Below are positions 1 through 9,714 of a DNA stretch of 64,000 nucleotides, piece by piece. How positions within the stretch are numbered: the stretch's first letter is position 1; the number at the start of each line of letters is the position of its first letter. The notes below the pieces were generated by a model. That model saw only the letters and a list, made by a program, of their open reading frames with translations. It made no database searches and had not been told where the DNA came from. The DNA comes from Halodesulfovibrio sp. GTDB taxonomy: Bacteria > Desulfobacterota > Desulfovibrionia > Desulfovibrionales > Desulfovibrionaceae. Made by a program: the position numbers and the translations under genes. The stretch covers positions 62,001 through 126,000 of the forward strand of contig NZ_JADMLB010000017.1 of the NCBI RefSeq assembly GCF_015482765.1, in the 5' to 3' direction.

Positions 1-495
1 GATTACAGTCCGTTGATGCTGCTCTGGAAAGGCATAGGCCAGTACATTCTGCGTCGTCCTGGTACTCGTTACTTGTTTGGCCCGTGTAGTCTGCCGCTTG
101 AGTTTAATCCGTTCACGCTTGTAACGGCGGTAAACTATCTTAAAGAGCATCATATTGATAAGGAATTGGCGACACTTGTTTCCGGCAAAAAAGCTCCAAA
201 GCTGAAATTGCCGAAAGGTGTTCCGTCCGCCTTCAATATTGCTGATTTAAGTTTTACAGGGTTGAATGGTTTAGTCAGAGACATGGAAGATGGCAGAACA
301 ATGCCTATTCTGTTTAAGCATTATTTGCGGCTTGCCGGTAAGATCGGAGCGTTCCATGTGGATAGTGCGTTCGGCAGCCTTGATGCTTTTCTTATGATTG
401 ACCTTTCAGAAACCCCGCTTCGTACGCTGAAGCGTTATCTCGGTGATGACGAAGCCGTGCAGCTTCTGGAATCATTTGAAGCTGGTGAAAAGTAG
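1..495 (+). CDS. C-terminal part of GNAT-type N-acyltransferase (OlsF/hemolysin-like), 5' end outside window
   Basis: The frame is open from base 1 and ends with TAG at 493-495, so only the last 164 codons are present. The segment DYSPLMLLWKGIGQYI followed by RYLFGPCSLP is typical of the GNAT-fold acyltransferase family once called putative hemolysin (PF13444), which transfers acyl chains from acyl-ACP to an amino acid head group in ornithine- or glycine-lipid synthesis. In bifunctional OlsF proteins this domain is C-terminal to a PlsC-type O-acyltransferase. Whether such a domain lies upstream cannot be seen. Membrane-associated lipid synthesis is the likely role; the amino acid substrate is unknown. 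A strong terminator follows about 65 bases downstream. Confidence 0.6.
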   Translation, partial: DYSPLMLLWKGIGQYILRRPGTRYLFGPCSLPLEFNPFTLVTAVNYLKEHHIDKELATLVSGKKAPKLKLPKGVPSAFNIADLSFTGLNGLVRDMEDGRTMPILFKHYLRLAGKIGAFHVDSAFGSLDAFLMIDLSETPLRTLKRYLGDDEAVQLLESFEAGEK

Positions 496-559
496 CAGAA
501 AGGTATGCTCAGCTGCTGGTTGTGCAGTAGAGAAGGATTTCCTTACCAAAGCAATAAAA

Positions 560-592
560 AAAGCCCTCAGCATGTGCTGAGGGCTTTTCTTA
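560..592. terminator. Bidirectional intrinsic terminator
   Basis: A 12-bp stem (561-572 with 575-586, AAGCCCTCAGCA / TGCTGAGGGCTT) is flanked by an A run on the left and a T run on the right. It can serve both the + strand acyltransferase and the - strand NhaC gene that converges on it. Confidence 0.9.
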
Positions 593-612
593 TTTATATG
601 ATGCAGTAGATT

Positions 613-2319
613 CTAGTTTGCATCCGGCAAACGCTTACCGAAGAGGAACAGCAAGCCGAGAATTGCTACAAGACCTACAGGCAGTGTGATCATCGGGGAG
701 AGACCGAGACCGGCTGGCAGGAAGCCGAAGAGGATAGAAACACTACCAACGGCAACTGCATAAGTCAGCTGGGTGCGAACGTGGTCAATGTGGTCACAAG
801 CAGAACCCATGGATGACAGGATGGTGGTATCGGAGATAGGTGAGCAATGGTCACCGAAGATAGCACCCGTAAGAACTGCGCCTACGTTAAGAAGGAGGTA
901 CGCCTGATCCGGATTGATTGCCCATGCTAACGGAATTGCCAGCGGCATGAGGATACCCATTGTGCCGTAGGAAGTACCTGTCGCAAATGAAATGACAGAT
1001 CCAAGCACAAAGATGATGGACGGAAGCAGGAAGGCAGGTAACGCGTCTGAAAGAACACTTACGAGCCACATTGCAGTTCCGAGTTCCTTAATGATGCCGG
1101 AAAGTGACCATGCGAGAAGCAGGATAACAGCAGTGATGTTCATGGATTTAATACCAAGAACCCAAGTGGTAATTGCTTCTTCAATGCTGAAGATTTTTTT
1201 GCTGATGCCCATTACGATTGCAACGATACCAGCGAGTAATGCTGCCTGAAACAGAACAACAGAAGCGTCGGAAGCACCGAAGCATTCGCGGATTGCGAAG
1301 AAGCTGTAAGGAGCTTCATGAATTTTAGCCAGCAGTTCCGGATTATCGATAGCGCTCAGACCGTTGAAGTAGAAGCCGAGGAAGGCTGCAACAATGAGGG
1401 TACCGATAGGGATAATTGCATTCCAGATAGAAGGAACAACATGAGAGCCGGGCTCAAGCTGCGTTGTTTCTTCAGAAGCCATTGGGTTTGCATTGTCGGC
1501 AAGAACTTTACCGTGTTCACGCGCGCGTTTTTCAGCTTTAAGCATAGGGCCGAATTCACGCAGCATCATAATGCCAGCAAGAACGAAGAACAGAATGAAG
1601 ATGTTGTAGAAGCGGTATGGAATGGTTTCTACAAAAGCACCATAGGCGTTCATCTGAATGCCGATCTGTTCAAAGCCGTCTTTGATAAGACCTACTTCGT
1701 ATGCAACCCAAGTGGAAATAAGTGCGATGCCTGCAATCGGTGCTGCGGTAGCATCAATAATGAATGCAAGTTTTTCGCGGGAAACACGCATGCGGTCTGT
1801 AACCGGACGCATGATAGGGCCTACGGTCAATGAGTTTGCATAGTCATCAAAGAAGATAACCAGACCCATCAGCCATGTGAAGAACTGTGCGCTTCGAGGG
1901 CCTTTTGCCTTGCGCGCCAGTGCTTCTGCAACTGCCAGTGTGCCGCCCATTTTGGAAACAACTGCGATAAGACCGCCGATTGCAAGACACTGCAATACAA
2001 TACCGGCGTTCCAAGGGTCAGCCAAGGAACCAAGAATTTCGTTTGAAACACGCTGGAAGGAACCGAGCAGGCCGTGGTAAAAATCAAAACCGGTGGTTTC
2101 CAGCATCATAGCGCCGGAAAATACACCAAGGAATAAGGACAGGACAACGTTACGGCTGATAAATGCGAGGATAATCGCTACCAGCGGCGGAACCAGTGTC
2201 CAGAATCCGAAAATTTGTGAGTTTGCAGCACCTTTGCTTGAGTCAGCAGCAAATGCAGGTGCAGAAATAAAAAGAATTCCTACTGCGGAAAGCAGCAGCA
2301 ATAAATGTCTAAGTCTCAT
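613..2319 (-). CDS. Na+/H+ antiporter, NhaC family
   Basis: A polytopic inner-membrane protein of 568 aa with the NhaC-family fold (PF03553). Membrane segments alternate with conserved acidic stretches such as FFDDYANSLTVGPIMRP and GDHCSPISDTTILSS, which carry likely ion-binding residues. It should exchange cytoplasmic Na+ for external H+ (or the reverse), matching a marine or brackish habitat. The frame extends 36 codons further upstream, but the ATG at 2319 is preceded by GGGAGAGAG at good spacing and begins a signal-peptide-like segment (MRLRHLLLLLSAVG... ending AFA|AD), so that start is chosen. The cleavable-looking N-terminus is a little unusual for this family. Substrate specificity is inferred; NhaC relatives also include malate/lactate and tyrosine exchangers. 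It is monocistronic. Confidence 0.85.
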   Translation of the reverse strand: MRLRHLLLLLSAVGILFISAPAFAADSSKGAANSQIFGFWTLVPPLVAIILAFISRNVVLSLFLGVFSGAMMLETTGFDFYHGLLGSFQRVSNEILGSLADPWNAGIVLQCLAIGGLIAVVSKMGGTLAVAEALARKAKGPRSAQFFTWLMGLVIFFDDYANSLTVGPIMRPVTDRMRVSREKLAFIIDATAAPIAGIALISTWVAYEVGLIKDGFEQIGIQMNAYGAFVETIPYRFYNIFILFFVLAGIMMLREFGPMLKAEKRAREHGKVLADNANPMASEETTQLEPGSHVVPSIWNAIIPIGTLIVAAFLGFYFNGLSAIDNPELLAKIHEAPYSFFAIRECFGASDASVVLFQAALLAGIVAIVMGISKKIFSIEEAITTWVLGIKSMNITAVILLLAWSLSGIIKELGTAMWLVSVLSDALPAFLLPSIIFVLGSVISFATGTSYGTMGILMPLAIPLAWAINPDQAYLLLNVGAVLTGAIFGDHCSPISDTTILSSMGSACDHIDHVRTQLTYAVAVGSVSILFGFLPAGLGLSPMITLPVGLVAILGLLFLFGKRLPDAN

Positions 2320-2548
2320 AATCACTCTCTCCCGATGATTGCTCTCTTTTGCGTAGTTCCTAAAAGAAATACCCCTGCATTGCAAGCATTGTCTTTTTTG
2401 TTTGAAAATAGAGAAAATAGGCAGCAAATTGAAATAGTAAGGTGCTCTTCAGGTGTTGCTCATGTCAGTATATTTACGTCATTGTTAAACACTGTTCTTC
2501 CATCGTTTGCAGATTGACTTTCGAGTGCGTGCGCAGCATGTTCATGAC

Positions 2549-5506
2549 ATGCATGAGGATAAGGACATAGTAGCGGAATACGTGGAGGCGTTGCGTCAGT
2601 CAGAACGACTTGGCGATCAAGTTGTGTATCATAAGGTTTTGCCTGATGTGGATGCGCAATTTGCAGAGAACCGCCGCCCGTGGGCACAGGCAATTAAAGA
2701 TATGCTGGCAATGCAGGGCATACGTCAGCTTTATGCACATCAAACGTTGGCAACAGACCATATCCGTGCCGGAAGACATGTTGTTGTGGCAACGCCTACT
2801 GCAAGCGGCAAAAGCCTTGTATACAATCTTCCGGTCATTGAGCGTTTTTTACAGGACCCTGATGCACGTGGTCTGTACCTTTTTCCATTAAAAGCGCTGG
2901 CTCAGGATCAGTTAAAAACCTTCCAGTCTCTTACCGCGCACTGGCCTAAAGAAGCACGACCGGAGGCCGCCATTTATGATGGTGATACCACGCCTCATTT
3001 TCGTAAAAAGATCCGTACAAAGCCGCCTACAGTCCTTATGACGAACCCTGAAATGCTGCATTTGTCTATTTTGCCCCATCATGAGCAATGGATAGAGTTT
3101 TTAGCTTCGCTTCAGTTTATTGTTGTGGATGAGGTGCATACGTACCGTGGAGTTATGGGGTCGCATATGGCGCAGTTGTTCCGCAGATTGCTTCGAGTCT
3201 GCAAGCAATACGGCATTACTCCGACGTTTATTTTTTGCTCAGCAACTGTAGGTAATCCGGCTGAACTTTGCGAAAACCTGACTGGAATTGCTCCTACGGT
3301 GATTACTGAAAGCGGAGCACCGCAAGGTAAGCGTCATTTTGTCTTCATGGATCCGCATCAGAGCCCGTCATCCGCGGCTATTTCATTGTTAAAATCTGCG
3401 TTGATGCGCAATATGCGTACGATTGTCTACACACAGTCTCGTAAGATGACTGAGTTAATAAGCATGTGGGCGGGGCAGAAGTCCGGAGCATTTAAGGACA
3501 GAATCTCCGCATACCGCGCCGGTTTTTTACCGGAGGAGCGTCGCGAGATTGAGCAGAAAATGACCAGCGGGGAATTGTTGGCTGTAATTTCTACCAGTGC
3601 GTTGGAGCTGGGGATTGATATCGGCGCACTCGATTTGTGCATTCTCGTTGGATATCCCGGTTCAATTATGTCTACAATGCAGCGTGGTGGTCGTGTAGGG
3701 CGTAAAAAGCAAGAATCTGCAGTTGTCCTTGTAGCTGGTGAGGATGCGCTGGATCAATATTTTATGCGGCACCCTAAAGAGTTCTTCTTACGCCCGCCTG
3801 AATCAGCGGTGTTGAATCCGCATAATCCTGTCATTTTGAAACGCCATCTTGAGTGTGCAGCGGCTGAGCTGACGTTAAGAAGTTCTGAAGACTGGTTGCA
3901 GAATAAAGATGTTACAGCAGCAGTTCATGAGCTTGAACAGTGCGGCCTTTTATTACGGGATGCTGAAGGGACAGCGATTTTTGCTGCGAAAAAACGTCCG
4001 CATCGTCATGTTGATCTTCGCGGAGCAGGGAACAATTTTCACATAGAATCAGAAGACGGCACCGTTATTGGCAGTGTTGACGGGGTAAAAGCCTTTAAAG
4101 AGACCCATCCGGGAGCCGTTTATCTTCATAAAGGACAAACGTGGTCGATTACCGAGCTTGATTTCGGTACGCGAACAGCCAAGGCAAAGAAGGGGCGTGT
4201 TAATTATTACACCCGTACCCGCTGTAATAAGAGTACGGAGATTTTAGAAGTGCTCGATCAGACCATCGTTTGTGGTACAAGGCTTTGTTTTGGCAAGCTG
4301 CGAGTAACAGAGATCATCAGTGGGTTTGAGAAGCGCAGTGTGCAGGGTGGTAAATTACTAGGCATTACTCCGTTGGATCTTCCTCCGCTTGTTTTTGAAA
4401 CGGAAGGCATCTGGTTTGAAGTTCCGTTGGGGATACAGCGAAAAGTTGAAGATGAGTTTCTGCATTTTATGGGATCGATCCATGCGCTTGAGCATGCAAT
4501 GATCGGCATTTTACCTATCCTCGTGTTAACTGATCGTAATGACCTTGGTGGCATTTCAACGCCTATGCATGCTCAGGTCGGAAAACCTGCTGTCTTTGTT
4601 TATGATGGAATGGAAGGCGGTGCCGGATTGACTCGGCATGCATTTACTCTTGCAAAGGATATTTTTGAGCGAACGTTAGCCGCTGTTCGTGACTGTGGGT
4701 GTGAGCTTGGCTGTCCGAGCTGTGTACATTCCCCGAAATGCGGGTCCGGCAACCGTCCAATCGATAAAGCGGGCAGTATTTATCTGCTACAGGAAATGAT
4801 GAAAGGTGAATTCGCACCTTCGCCCGATGACGTTTTTGAAGTGGAACTCTTACCAACGTTACCGGACTCACCACCACGAGTCAGTCCGGACATAGTCCGA
4901 GTTGATTCAGGGAAGTTTGAAATGCCTTCCAGACCGGCTGAGATCATAACGGGAGATAGCTCTACGGAATTGCCGCAACGGTATGCTGTGCTTGATATTG
5001 AGACACAACGGTCTGCTCAAGAGGTTGGCGGCTGGCATCGTGCAGATAAAATGCGTGTATCAGTAGCGGTACTCTATGATTCACAAGAAGATGTTTTTAT
5101 CAGGTATATGGAAGAAGATATGCCGGAGTTGCTGGAACGGCTGAAAGGATATGATTGTATCATCGGGTTTAATATTATCCGTTTTGATTACAAGGTACTT
5201 TCTGCATACGCCGACTATAACTTGAAAGCATTACCTACCCTTGATTTGCTGGATGAAATCCGCAAGCGATTAAATTATCGAGTGTCACTGGACAACCTTG
5301 GGTCAGCTACGCTCAATGCACCTAAATCTGCTGATGGCCTACAAGCGTTGAAGTGGTGGAAAGAGGGCAAGGTTGATGAGATAGCAACGTATTGTGAGGC
5401 TGACGTTCGCATTACCCGCGATATTTATCTGTATGGTAAGGAACACGGCTACCTGCTCTTTACGAACAAGGCTAAGCAGAAAGTTCGTATTCCCATTGCG
5501 TGGTAA
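2549..5506 (+). CDS. DEAD/DEAH helicase (MrfA/YprA-like) fused to RNase H-like nuclease (MrfB/YprB-like)
   Basis: About 985 aa. The N-terminal part is a superfamily 2 helicase: Walker A ATPTASGKS near residue 81, DEVH near 193, the SAT motif, and motif VI QRGGRVGRK near 377. Then comes the DUF1998-type zinc module with four cysteines (CGCELGCPSC...PKCGSGN, about 714-732) seen in MrfA. The last 170 residues form a separate DEDD exonuclease-type domain: VLDIET near 813, FNIIRFDYK, and CEADVRIT. In Bacillus subtilis the helicase MrfA and nuclease MrfB are separate proteins acting in mitomycin-lesion repair; here one chain carries both. The start is uncertain: an in-frame TTG lies at 2507, but neither it nor the ATG at 2549 has a good ribosome site. 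A strong terminator follows. Confidence 0.85.
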   Translation: MHEDKDIVAEYVEALRQSERLGDQVVYHKVLPDVDAQFAENRRPWAQAIKDMLAMQGIRQLYAHQTLATDHIRAGRHVVVATPTASGKSLVYNLPVIERFLQDPDARGLYLFPLKALAQDQLKTFQSLTAHWPKEARPEAAIYDGDTTPHFRKKIRTKPPTVLMTNPEMLHLSILPHHEQWIEFLASLQFIVVDEVHTYRGVMGSHMAQLFRRLLRVCKQYGITPTFIFCSATVGNPAELCENLTGIAPTVITESGAPQGKRHFVFMDPHQSPSSAAISLLKSALMRNMRTIVYTQSRKMTELISMWAGQKSGAFKDRISAYRAGFLPEERREIEQKMTSGELLAVISTSALELGIDIGALDLCILVGYPGSIMSTMQRGGRVGRKKQESAVVLVAGEDALDQYFMRHPKEFFLRPPESAVLNPHNPVILKRHLECAAAELTLRSSEDWLQNKDVTAAVHELEQCGLLLRDAEGTAIFAAKKRPHRHVDLRGAGNNFHIESEDGTVIGSVDGVKAFKETHPGAVYLHKGQTWSITELDFGTRTAKAKKGRVNYYTRTRCNKSTEILEVLDQTIVCGTRLCFGKLRVTEIISGFEKRSVQGGKLLGITPLDLPPLVFETEGIWFEVPLGIQRKVEDEFLHFMGSIHALEHAMIGILPILVLTDRNDLGGISTPMHAQVGKPAVFVYDGMEGGAGLTRHAFTLAKDIFERTLAAVRDCGCELGCPSCVHSPKCGSGNRPIDKAGSIYLLQEMMKGEFAPSPDDVFEVELLPTLPDSPPRVSPDIVRVDSGKFEMPSRPAEIITGDSSTELPQRYAVLDIETQRSAQEVGGWHRADKMRVSVAVLYDSQEDVFIRYMEEDMPELLERLKGYDCIIGFNIIRFDYKVLSAYADYNLKALPTLDLLDEIRKRLNYRVSLDNLGSATLNAPKSADGLQALKWWKEGKVDEIATYCEADVRITRDIYLYGKEHGYLLFTNKAKQKVRIPIAW

Positions 5507-5541
5507 TGAGTAGCTATTACTGGCGACTGATAGGAAAAAAG

Positions 5542-5577
5542 AAACGCTGACCTGATACTTCAGGTCAGCGTTTTTTT
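5542..5577. terminator. Bidirectional intrinsic terminator
   Basis: Stem AAACGCTGACCTGA / TCAGGTCAGCGTTT with a four-base loop and a run of seven T. It separates the convergent helicase and cytochrome genes and overlaps neither coding region. Confidence 0.92.
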
Positions 5578-5578
5578 G

Positions 5579-8212
5579 TTATTTCTCTATGATAGGGTGG
5601 TGAGCTGATTCGTATACGCTCATCTCCATTGTGTGGCAGACACAGCCGCCATCAGATCCCAGAGGGGCAGCGAATTTTTGATATTGCATCGGAGCAATGT
5701 TGTTTCGTGTTTCGCCGTAGTCATTTTCCGCAGGGTACAAGGCGTGCGCAGTGCCATGACATGCCTGACACATAACAGCTTCAAGGTCATCTTTTCTATT
5801 CTTGAAAAGTTCTTGTTTGCTTTCTGTCCACTGGTTTGCAGCAGAAGCGTCACTATCCGGTGTCTCAAAGAAGGTATGGCATGCGCCGCAGTCCGGCTGA
5901 TTTACCCATGCTTCACGCGGTGCCACCTCATCGAGCGTTGCAGACACTCGTGGAATAAGGTTTTTCATCAAAAGTTTTGCTCGTGGTTTGCCTTTTTCAT
6001 CTTCTGCTTTCAATAAACCAAGGGCATGGTCTTCGATGGTGCCGTGGCAGTTTGTGCAGGTGATGTCACGATCAACATGCAAGCCTCGCATGGCTTGTGT
6101 GTCAGTATCGTGTCCTGCCGGATGGCAGCTTTCACATGTAATGTCGTCGCGTCCTGCCAGATAGTTTGCATGCCAACCATGAACGGCAGCAGAGAAATTG
6201 AGTATCTGTTTTTTGCCAGCATCACCTGTTCGCGGTGATTCATGGCAAGACTGACAGCGTGGCGGTGTGCCTTTTTCTGCTTTTTCAGCAAGGCTGGTTC
6301 CGTTGATTTTGTCATGTGCAGCCAAGATATTATCTGCTGTCTTGTCAGAAATACCGGCAGTGCCAGCAACTCTCCATTCGCCATCATGACAGTTACGGCA
6401 ACCCCATTCTGTTGAAACAGGAACAGCAACTTTTGTTGTGGCGAGAAGCTTGCCGTCAGCTGTACGGGCTTCGACAGTCACCAACGGATAAGGATTTACC
6501 GAACCATCATTTGAATACGGGAAAACAGGTAGTGAACATGCCTCAAAGAAGCCGTTTTCATCATCAAGTTTGAACGTACCTATCAGGTTTGTGTCGCAAG
6601 TTCCTGTGTCTACAGGCAGATTTTTACCTGTAAGTTGTTTTGCGTATTTCCAAAAATCGACGTGCTCAGAAGGTGTGGAGAATGCTTTGTCGATTTTATA
6701 CGTCAGCGTTACGTCCTCTGTGATGATTTCGGGAACATCATCGCGCAGGAACAGTTGTGCACGAATTGTTGAGCCGGGGAGCTGCATGGTGAACTTTGCG
6801 TAGTTATCAGAAATTGTGTTCATACCTTCTGTTGCCCATGCCAGAAGAACGTATTCTGCTTCTTCAGGATCAAAGGATGGCAGAACAACATTTTCTTCTT
6901 TCGGCTGCTTGGCCGGTGCCGCTTCGAGTGGTTTATTCATTACATGCGCGAGGTAGGCTGAAACAGCCTTACGTTCTTCATCATTACCAAGGAACGGCGG
7001 CATGAATTCACGTAATTTCCCCTGTCCGTTGAATTGAGCCATTAAGCCTTCACGGGTAAGGCCTGCCGCTTCTCGTTCTGCCGCAAGCATCGGGCCGTTG
7101 ATGCTGTGACAGCTCATACATTGGACTCTGTAGAGCTCTTCACCGGCGGTGAGAAGATTGTTATCTGTAATTTCTTTGGTTTTTATCCACTTAGCATAGG
7201 CAAGCATGCCGTTTTCGCGGATAGCTTCAGTCTGTTCAACAAGAATAGAGTTCGACCACATGTATCCGTGAATGATGTATGGGCGTCGACCTGCTTCTCG
7301 AATCCATTCAAATGTACCGATTTGTCCTATTCCTATAACAAGAAGAACTGCCAGAAGCGCAGGACGAACCACTTGAGGAGTGAAATAGGCAAATGCCAGA
7401 ACACCTGCCAACAGTAAGGCTGAAAGCGGTAGGAATATTTTTACAAGCTGCGGGGTCTGCGCTGACTTTGTCAGGATCATCGTAAATTGCGCTTCAGGCA
7501 ATGCGTAGATGTACCAGATAGAGCTGAGAACGAGCAGCCCGAACGGTAACGCTACGAATTGCACTGCATAGCGGATCATTTGTTCACGAGTTTTCTTATC
7601 TTCAATACGGTAAGCAGTTACCAGAGCAAAAAGGCCGGCAAGCATAAGACAGATTGCGAAACGTAAAAACAGCGATGGCCAGAAAGTAGGGTTCCAGAAG
7701 CCGTCCCAGAAGGACTGAGTCTGAAGCCAATTTCCCGGTGTGAGCATCATTGTGATGATGCCGTTGATAACGAAGAGGGAAAGAAACGCAAACAGCGCGT
7801 AGAACCAGCCGACGATTTGATGATCGCGGCGGGACATTTTGCCGAACCGGTAATGGTAGATAAGAAGAGCTACAATTTCACAGAGGAAGAAGACCCATTC
7901 TGTTGCCCACCCAAAACCGAAACGGTGAACCAGAACAGATGTAGCCGCCGGGGAAAGCAGGCCAATGGTGAACCATATGCCTACACCGGTCATTCCGCCT
8001 GCCACCATAGTAAGCAGAAGGAAAAATTTGGTGTGCCGTTTTACGTAGTCAACAATTAGCGGATTGTTTTCCGCGTACCCTTTTCTTTCAGTGAGAACGA
8101 GAAAGAAGCCGCCGCCAACTGCAAAGTGAGCAATGAAAACATGGAAGATTGCCATACAGGCAATGAGTAAACCGCCGGAAAAAGAAGGGAGCCACCATAC
8201 TGGATATTCCAT
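5579..8212 (-). CDS. Cytochrome bd-like membrane subunit fused to a multiheme c-type cytochrome domain
   Basis: 877 aa. Residues 1-300 contain about eight membrane helices with a cytochrome bd subunit I-like arrangement (early FIAHFAVGGG, GFGWATEWVFFLCE, conserved EWIREAGRRPY near 302-312). A class I-like heme site CMSCH (365-369) follows, then a periplasmic domain with six more CXXCH sites at 605, 653, 693, 719, 775 and 815, and a final CVCH (857-860) that is one residue short of the usual motif. The likely role is quinol- or c-cytochrome-linked electron transfer across the membrane, perhaps with an O2- or other acceptor-reducing core; the direction is unknown. The start has GGAGG six bases upstream, one base after the stop of the partner gene, so translation is probably coupled. 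An earlier in-frame ATG overlapping that gene is less likely. Confidence 0.8.
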   Translation of the reverse strand: MEYPVWWLPSFSGGLLIACMAIFHVFIAHFAVGGGFFLVLTERKGYAENNPLIVDYVKRHTKFFLLLTMVAGGMTGVGIWFTIGLLSPAATSVLVHRFGFGWATEWVFFLCEIVALLIYHYRFGKMSRRDHQIVGWFYALFAFLSLFVINGIITMMLTPGNWLQTQSFWDGFWNPTFWPSLFLRFAICLMLAGLFALVTAYRIEDKKTREQMIRYAVQFVALPFGLLVLSSIWYIYALPEAQFTMILTKSAQTPQLVKIFLPLSALLLAGVLAFAYFTPQVVRPALLAVLLVIGIGQIGTFEWIREAGRRPYIIHGYMWSNSILVEQTEAIRENGMLAYAKWIKTKEITDNNLLTAGEELYRVQCMSCHSINGPMLAAEREAAGLTREGLMAQFNGQGKLREFMPPFLGNDEERKAVSAYLAHVMNKPLEAAPAKQPKEENVVLPSFDPEEAEYVLLAWATEGMNTISDNYAKFTMQLPGSTIRAQLFLRDDVPEIITEDVTLTYKIDKAFSTPSEHVDFWKYAKQLTGKNLPVDTGTCDTNLIGTFKLDDENGFFEACSLPVFPYSNDGSVNPYPLVTVEARTADGKLLATTKVAVPVSTEWGCRNCHDGEWRVAGTAGISDKTADNILAAHDKINGTSLAEKAEKGTPPRCQSCHESPRTGDAGKKQILNFSAAVHGWHANYLAGRDDITCESCHPAGHDTDTQAMRGLHVDRDITCTNCHGTIEDHALGLLKAEDEKGKPRAKLLMKNLIPRVSATLDEVAPREAWVNQPDCGACHTFFETPDSDASAANQWTESKQELFKNRKDDLEAVMCQACHGTAHALYPAENDYGETRNNIAPMQYQKFAAPLGSDGGCVCHTMEMSVYESAHHPIIEK

Positions 8213-8213
8213 G

Positions 8214-9275
8214 TTACGCCTCCTTGTTGCTGCGCATTGCAAGTTTGATCATGTACGCAATGGCAACAAGTCCCAGTGCAAGAGAAACGATAAACATGAT
8301 GAATGGTGAGTATTCTGCCTGAACAGGAAGCGCTGCAATGCCTCCGAACGGGTCAAGCATGGCTTTACGGAGCAGTGCCCTGATTCCAGACATTATGAGG
8401 ACTGTAAACACCAGTGTTATAATGGTTCCGTACAGATTGCGGCTAGCAGCCTGAAAGAGAAGCATCGCAACAAAGGTTAACGCAATAAGCAGTGTGCCTG
8501 TGTAAAATTCGGAGCCGCCGGAGAACAGTGTGCGTACGTGTTCCGGTATGGCAAAAAACAAGGTTACGCCGATGAGGATTTGTACAAGGGAACTGAAGAG
8601 GAAGATATTTAAACCAAGTTGTTCCTCTTTTTTTGCAGTTTCCGGATCATCTTTGGCAAGGCTGTGTCGTGCAATAAGAGCAAGCACCAGCCCACCCACG
8701 GCGACAGAAGCAACAACTACATGAAGATAGCGGAGCCATACGGTCTGGTCTCCAAAATTCAATAATGTTCCGCCGGGGGAAGAGAAGTACTCTGACCAGA
8801 CGTCCGGCCTGAGCATCAGCGTCATGTTGTTTGAAAGAATTAGGCCAATACACAACATGGCTGCACTGCTTGCGAATATTGCTAACGGAAATTTGGCATG
8901 TGTTCCGTATCTACCTGCGAAGATATAGAGCGCGTAGTATGCAATGATTGCAAGAAAAACTACACTTAACCAGTACACTGCCATCAAAATGGAACTTGTG
9001 TACAGGTATTGTCCATAGAGCATTTGAATAAACAGCAAAGGAGCAACCCCGAAGTTTACCGCAAGGGCAAAAATAGACGGCAGAACCTTGGCCATTTTTT
9101 TTATGAGAATGCTTTTTCTGTTCACAATGCTGCGTACGGAGCACACGAGTGATCCTCCGAGGACAGCATTAACGAGAAGAATGTGCAAAGCGAAAGTCAG
9201 TATTAAAAGTGCTTCCAACCAACCGGCTGCAACCGGAATCGCATCTGGAGCAGGAATAAGAGCAGCAGCTTGCAT
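8214..9275 (-). CDS. Polytopic membrane partner subunit of the bd-like cytochrome complex
   Basis: A 353-aa protein of about nine hydrophobic segments, with AAGWLEALLILTFALHILLV near the N-terminus and histidines within or near helices (ALHILLVN, RYLHVVVAS) that could bind heme. It lacks c-type heme motifs. It is the first gene of a two-gene operon with the multiheme bd-like protein, one base apart. By position and topology it should be the second membrane subunit (bd subunit I- or II-like). The family is not named with certainty. The start ATG is preceded by AAGGAGA. Confidence 0.7.
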   Translation of the reverse strand: MQAAALIPAPDAIPVAAGWLEALLILTFALHILLVNAVLGGSLVCSVRSIVNRKSILIKKMAKVLPSIFALAVNFGVAPLLFIQMLYGQYLYTSSILMAVYWLSVVFLAIIAYYALYIFAGRYGTHAKFPLAIFASSAAMLCIGLILSNNMTLMLRPDVWSEYFSSPGGTLLNFGDQTVWLRYLHVVVASVAVGGLVLALIARHSLAKDDPETAKKEEQLGLNIFLFSSLVQILIGVTLFFAIPEHVRTLFSGGSEFYTGTLLIALTFVAMLLFQAASRNLYGTIITLVFTVLIMSGIRALLRKAMLDPFGGIAALPVQAEYSPFIMFIVSLALGLVAIAYMIKLAMRSNKEA

Positions 9276-9714
9276 TAAATCTCCTTAGAAAAATGCGCTA
9301 CAGGAACATTGTAAACTGTTTCATGCAGCTTTATTTGTTTTTTCTCTTTTTTGTTCTCTTGTTTTATTCTATCAAAGAGGGTACGTGCCGCTACAGCACG
9401 AGTCGTTGGCGCAGTAGTGTGCAGGGCAAAGCCGTTTATAATCATATATGCGGTGGACTGAAACCCGCACAGCACTCTTGCTACCGAAACAACGCATTTC
9501 TTTTTATTTTGAATGCGTATTTCGAACGATTTCTAATAATATGTAGATACCGCACTGTATACTACTATGTATTGTCTGTATTCGGATGAAATCCAGATAC
9601 AGAATGCCGGTAGTGAGCATGTTATACCTACTTAAAGTTCCTGATGATTTGTTGTTATAATATGTACAAATCGTAGAGTGCATGCTCAGGTGTTGAGATT
9701 CAACCAGAGGAAAT
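9276..9714. promoter_or_regulatory. Divergent intergenic region of cytochrome operon and coaX
   Basis: A 439-base AT-rich gap without a convincing gene; its open frames have no ribosome sites or family features. For coaX a perfect TATAAT lies at 9656-9661 with a weak TTAAAG about 18 bases upstream. I see no clear promoter or operator for the cytochrome operon, whose start is at the left edge. Confidence 0.5.

Noticed and set aside
9293-9589. Open frames of about 65-100 codons in the cytochrome/coaX gap
   Set aside because: Low-complexity Phe/Tyr-rich translations without ribosome sites; likely AT-rich non-coding sequence.
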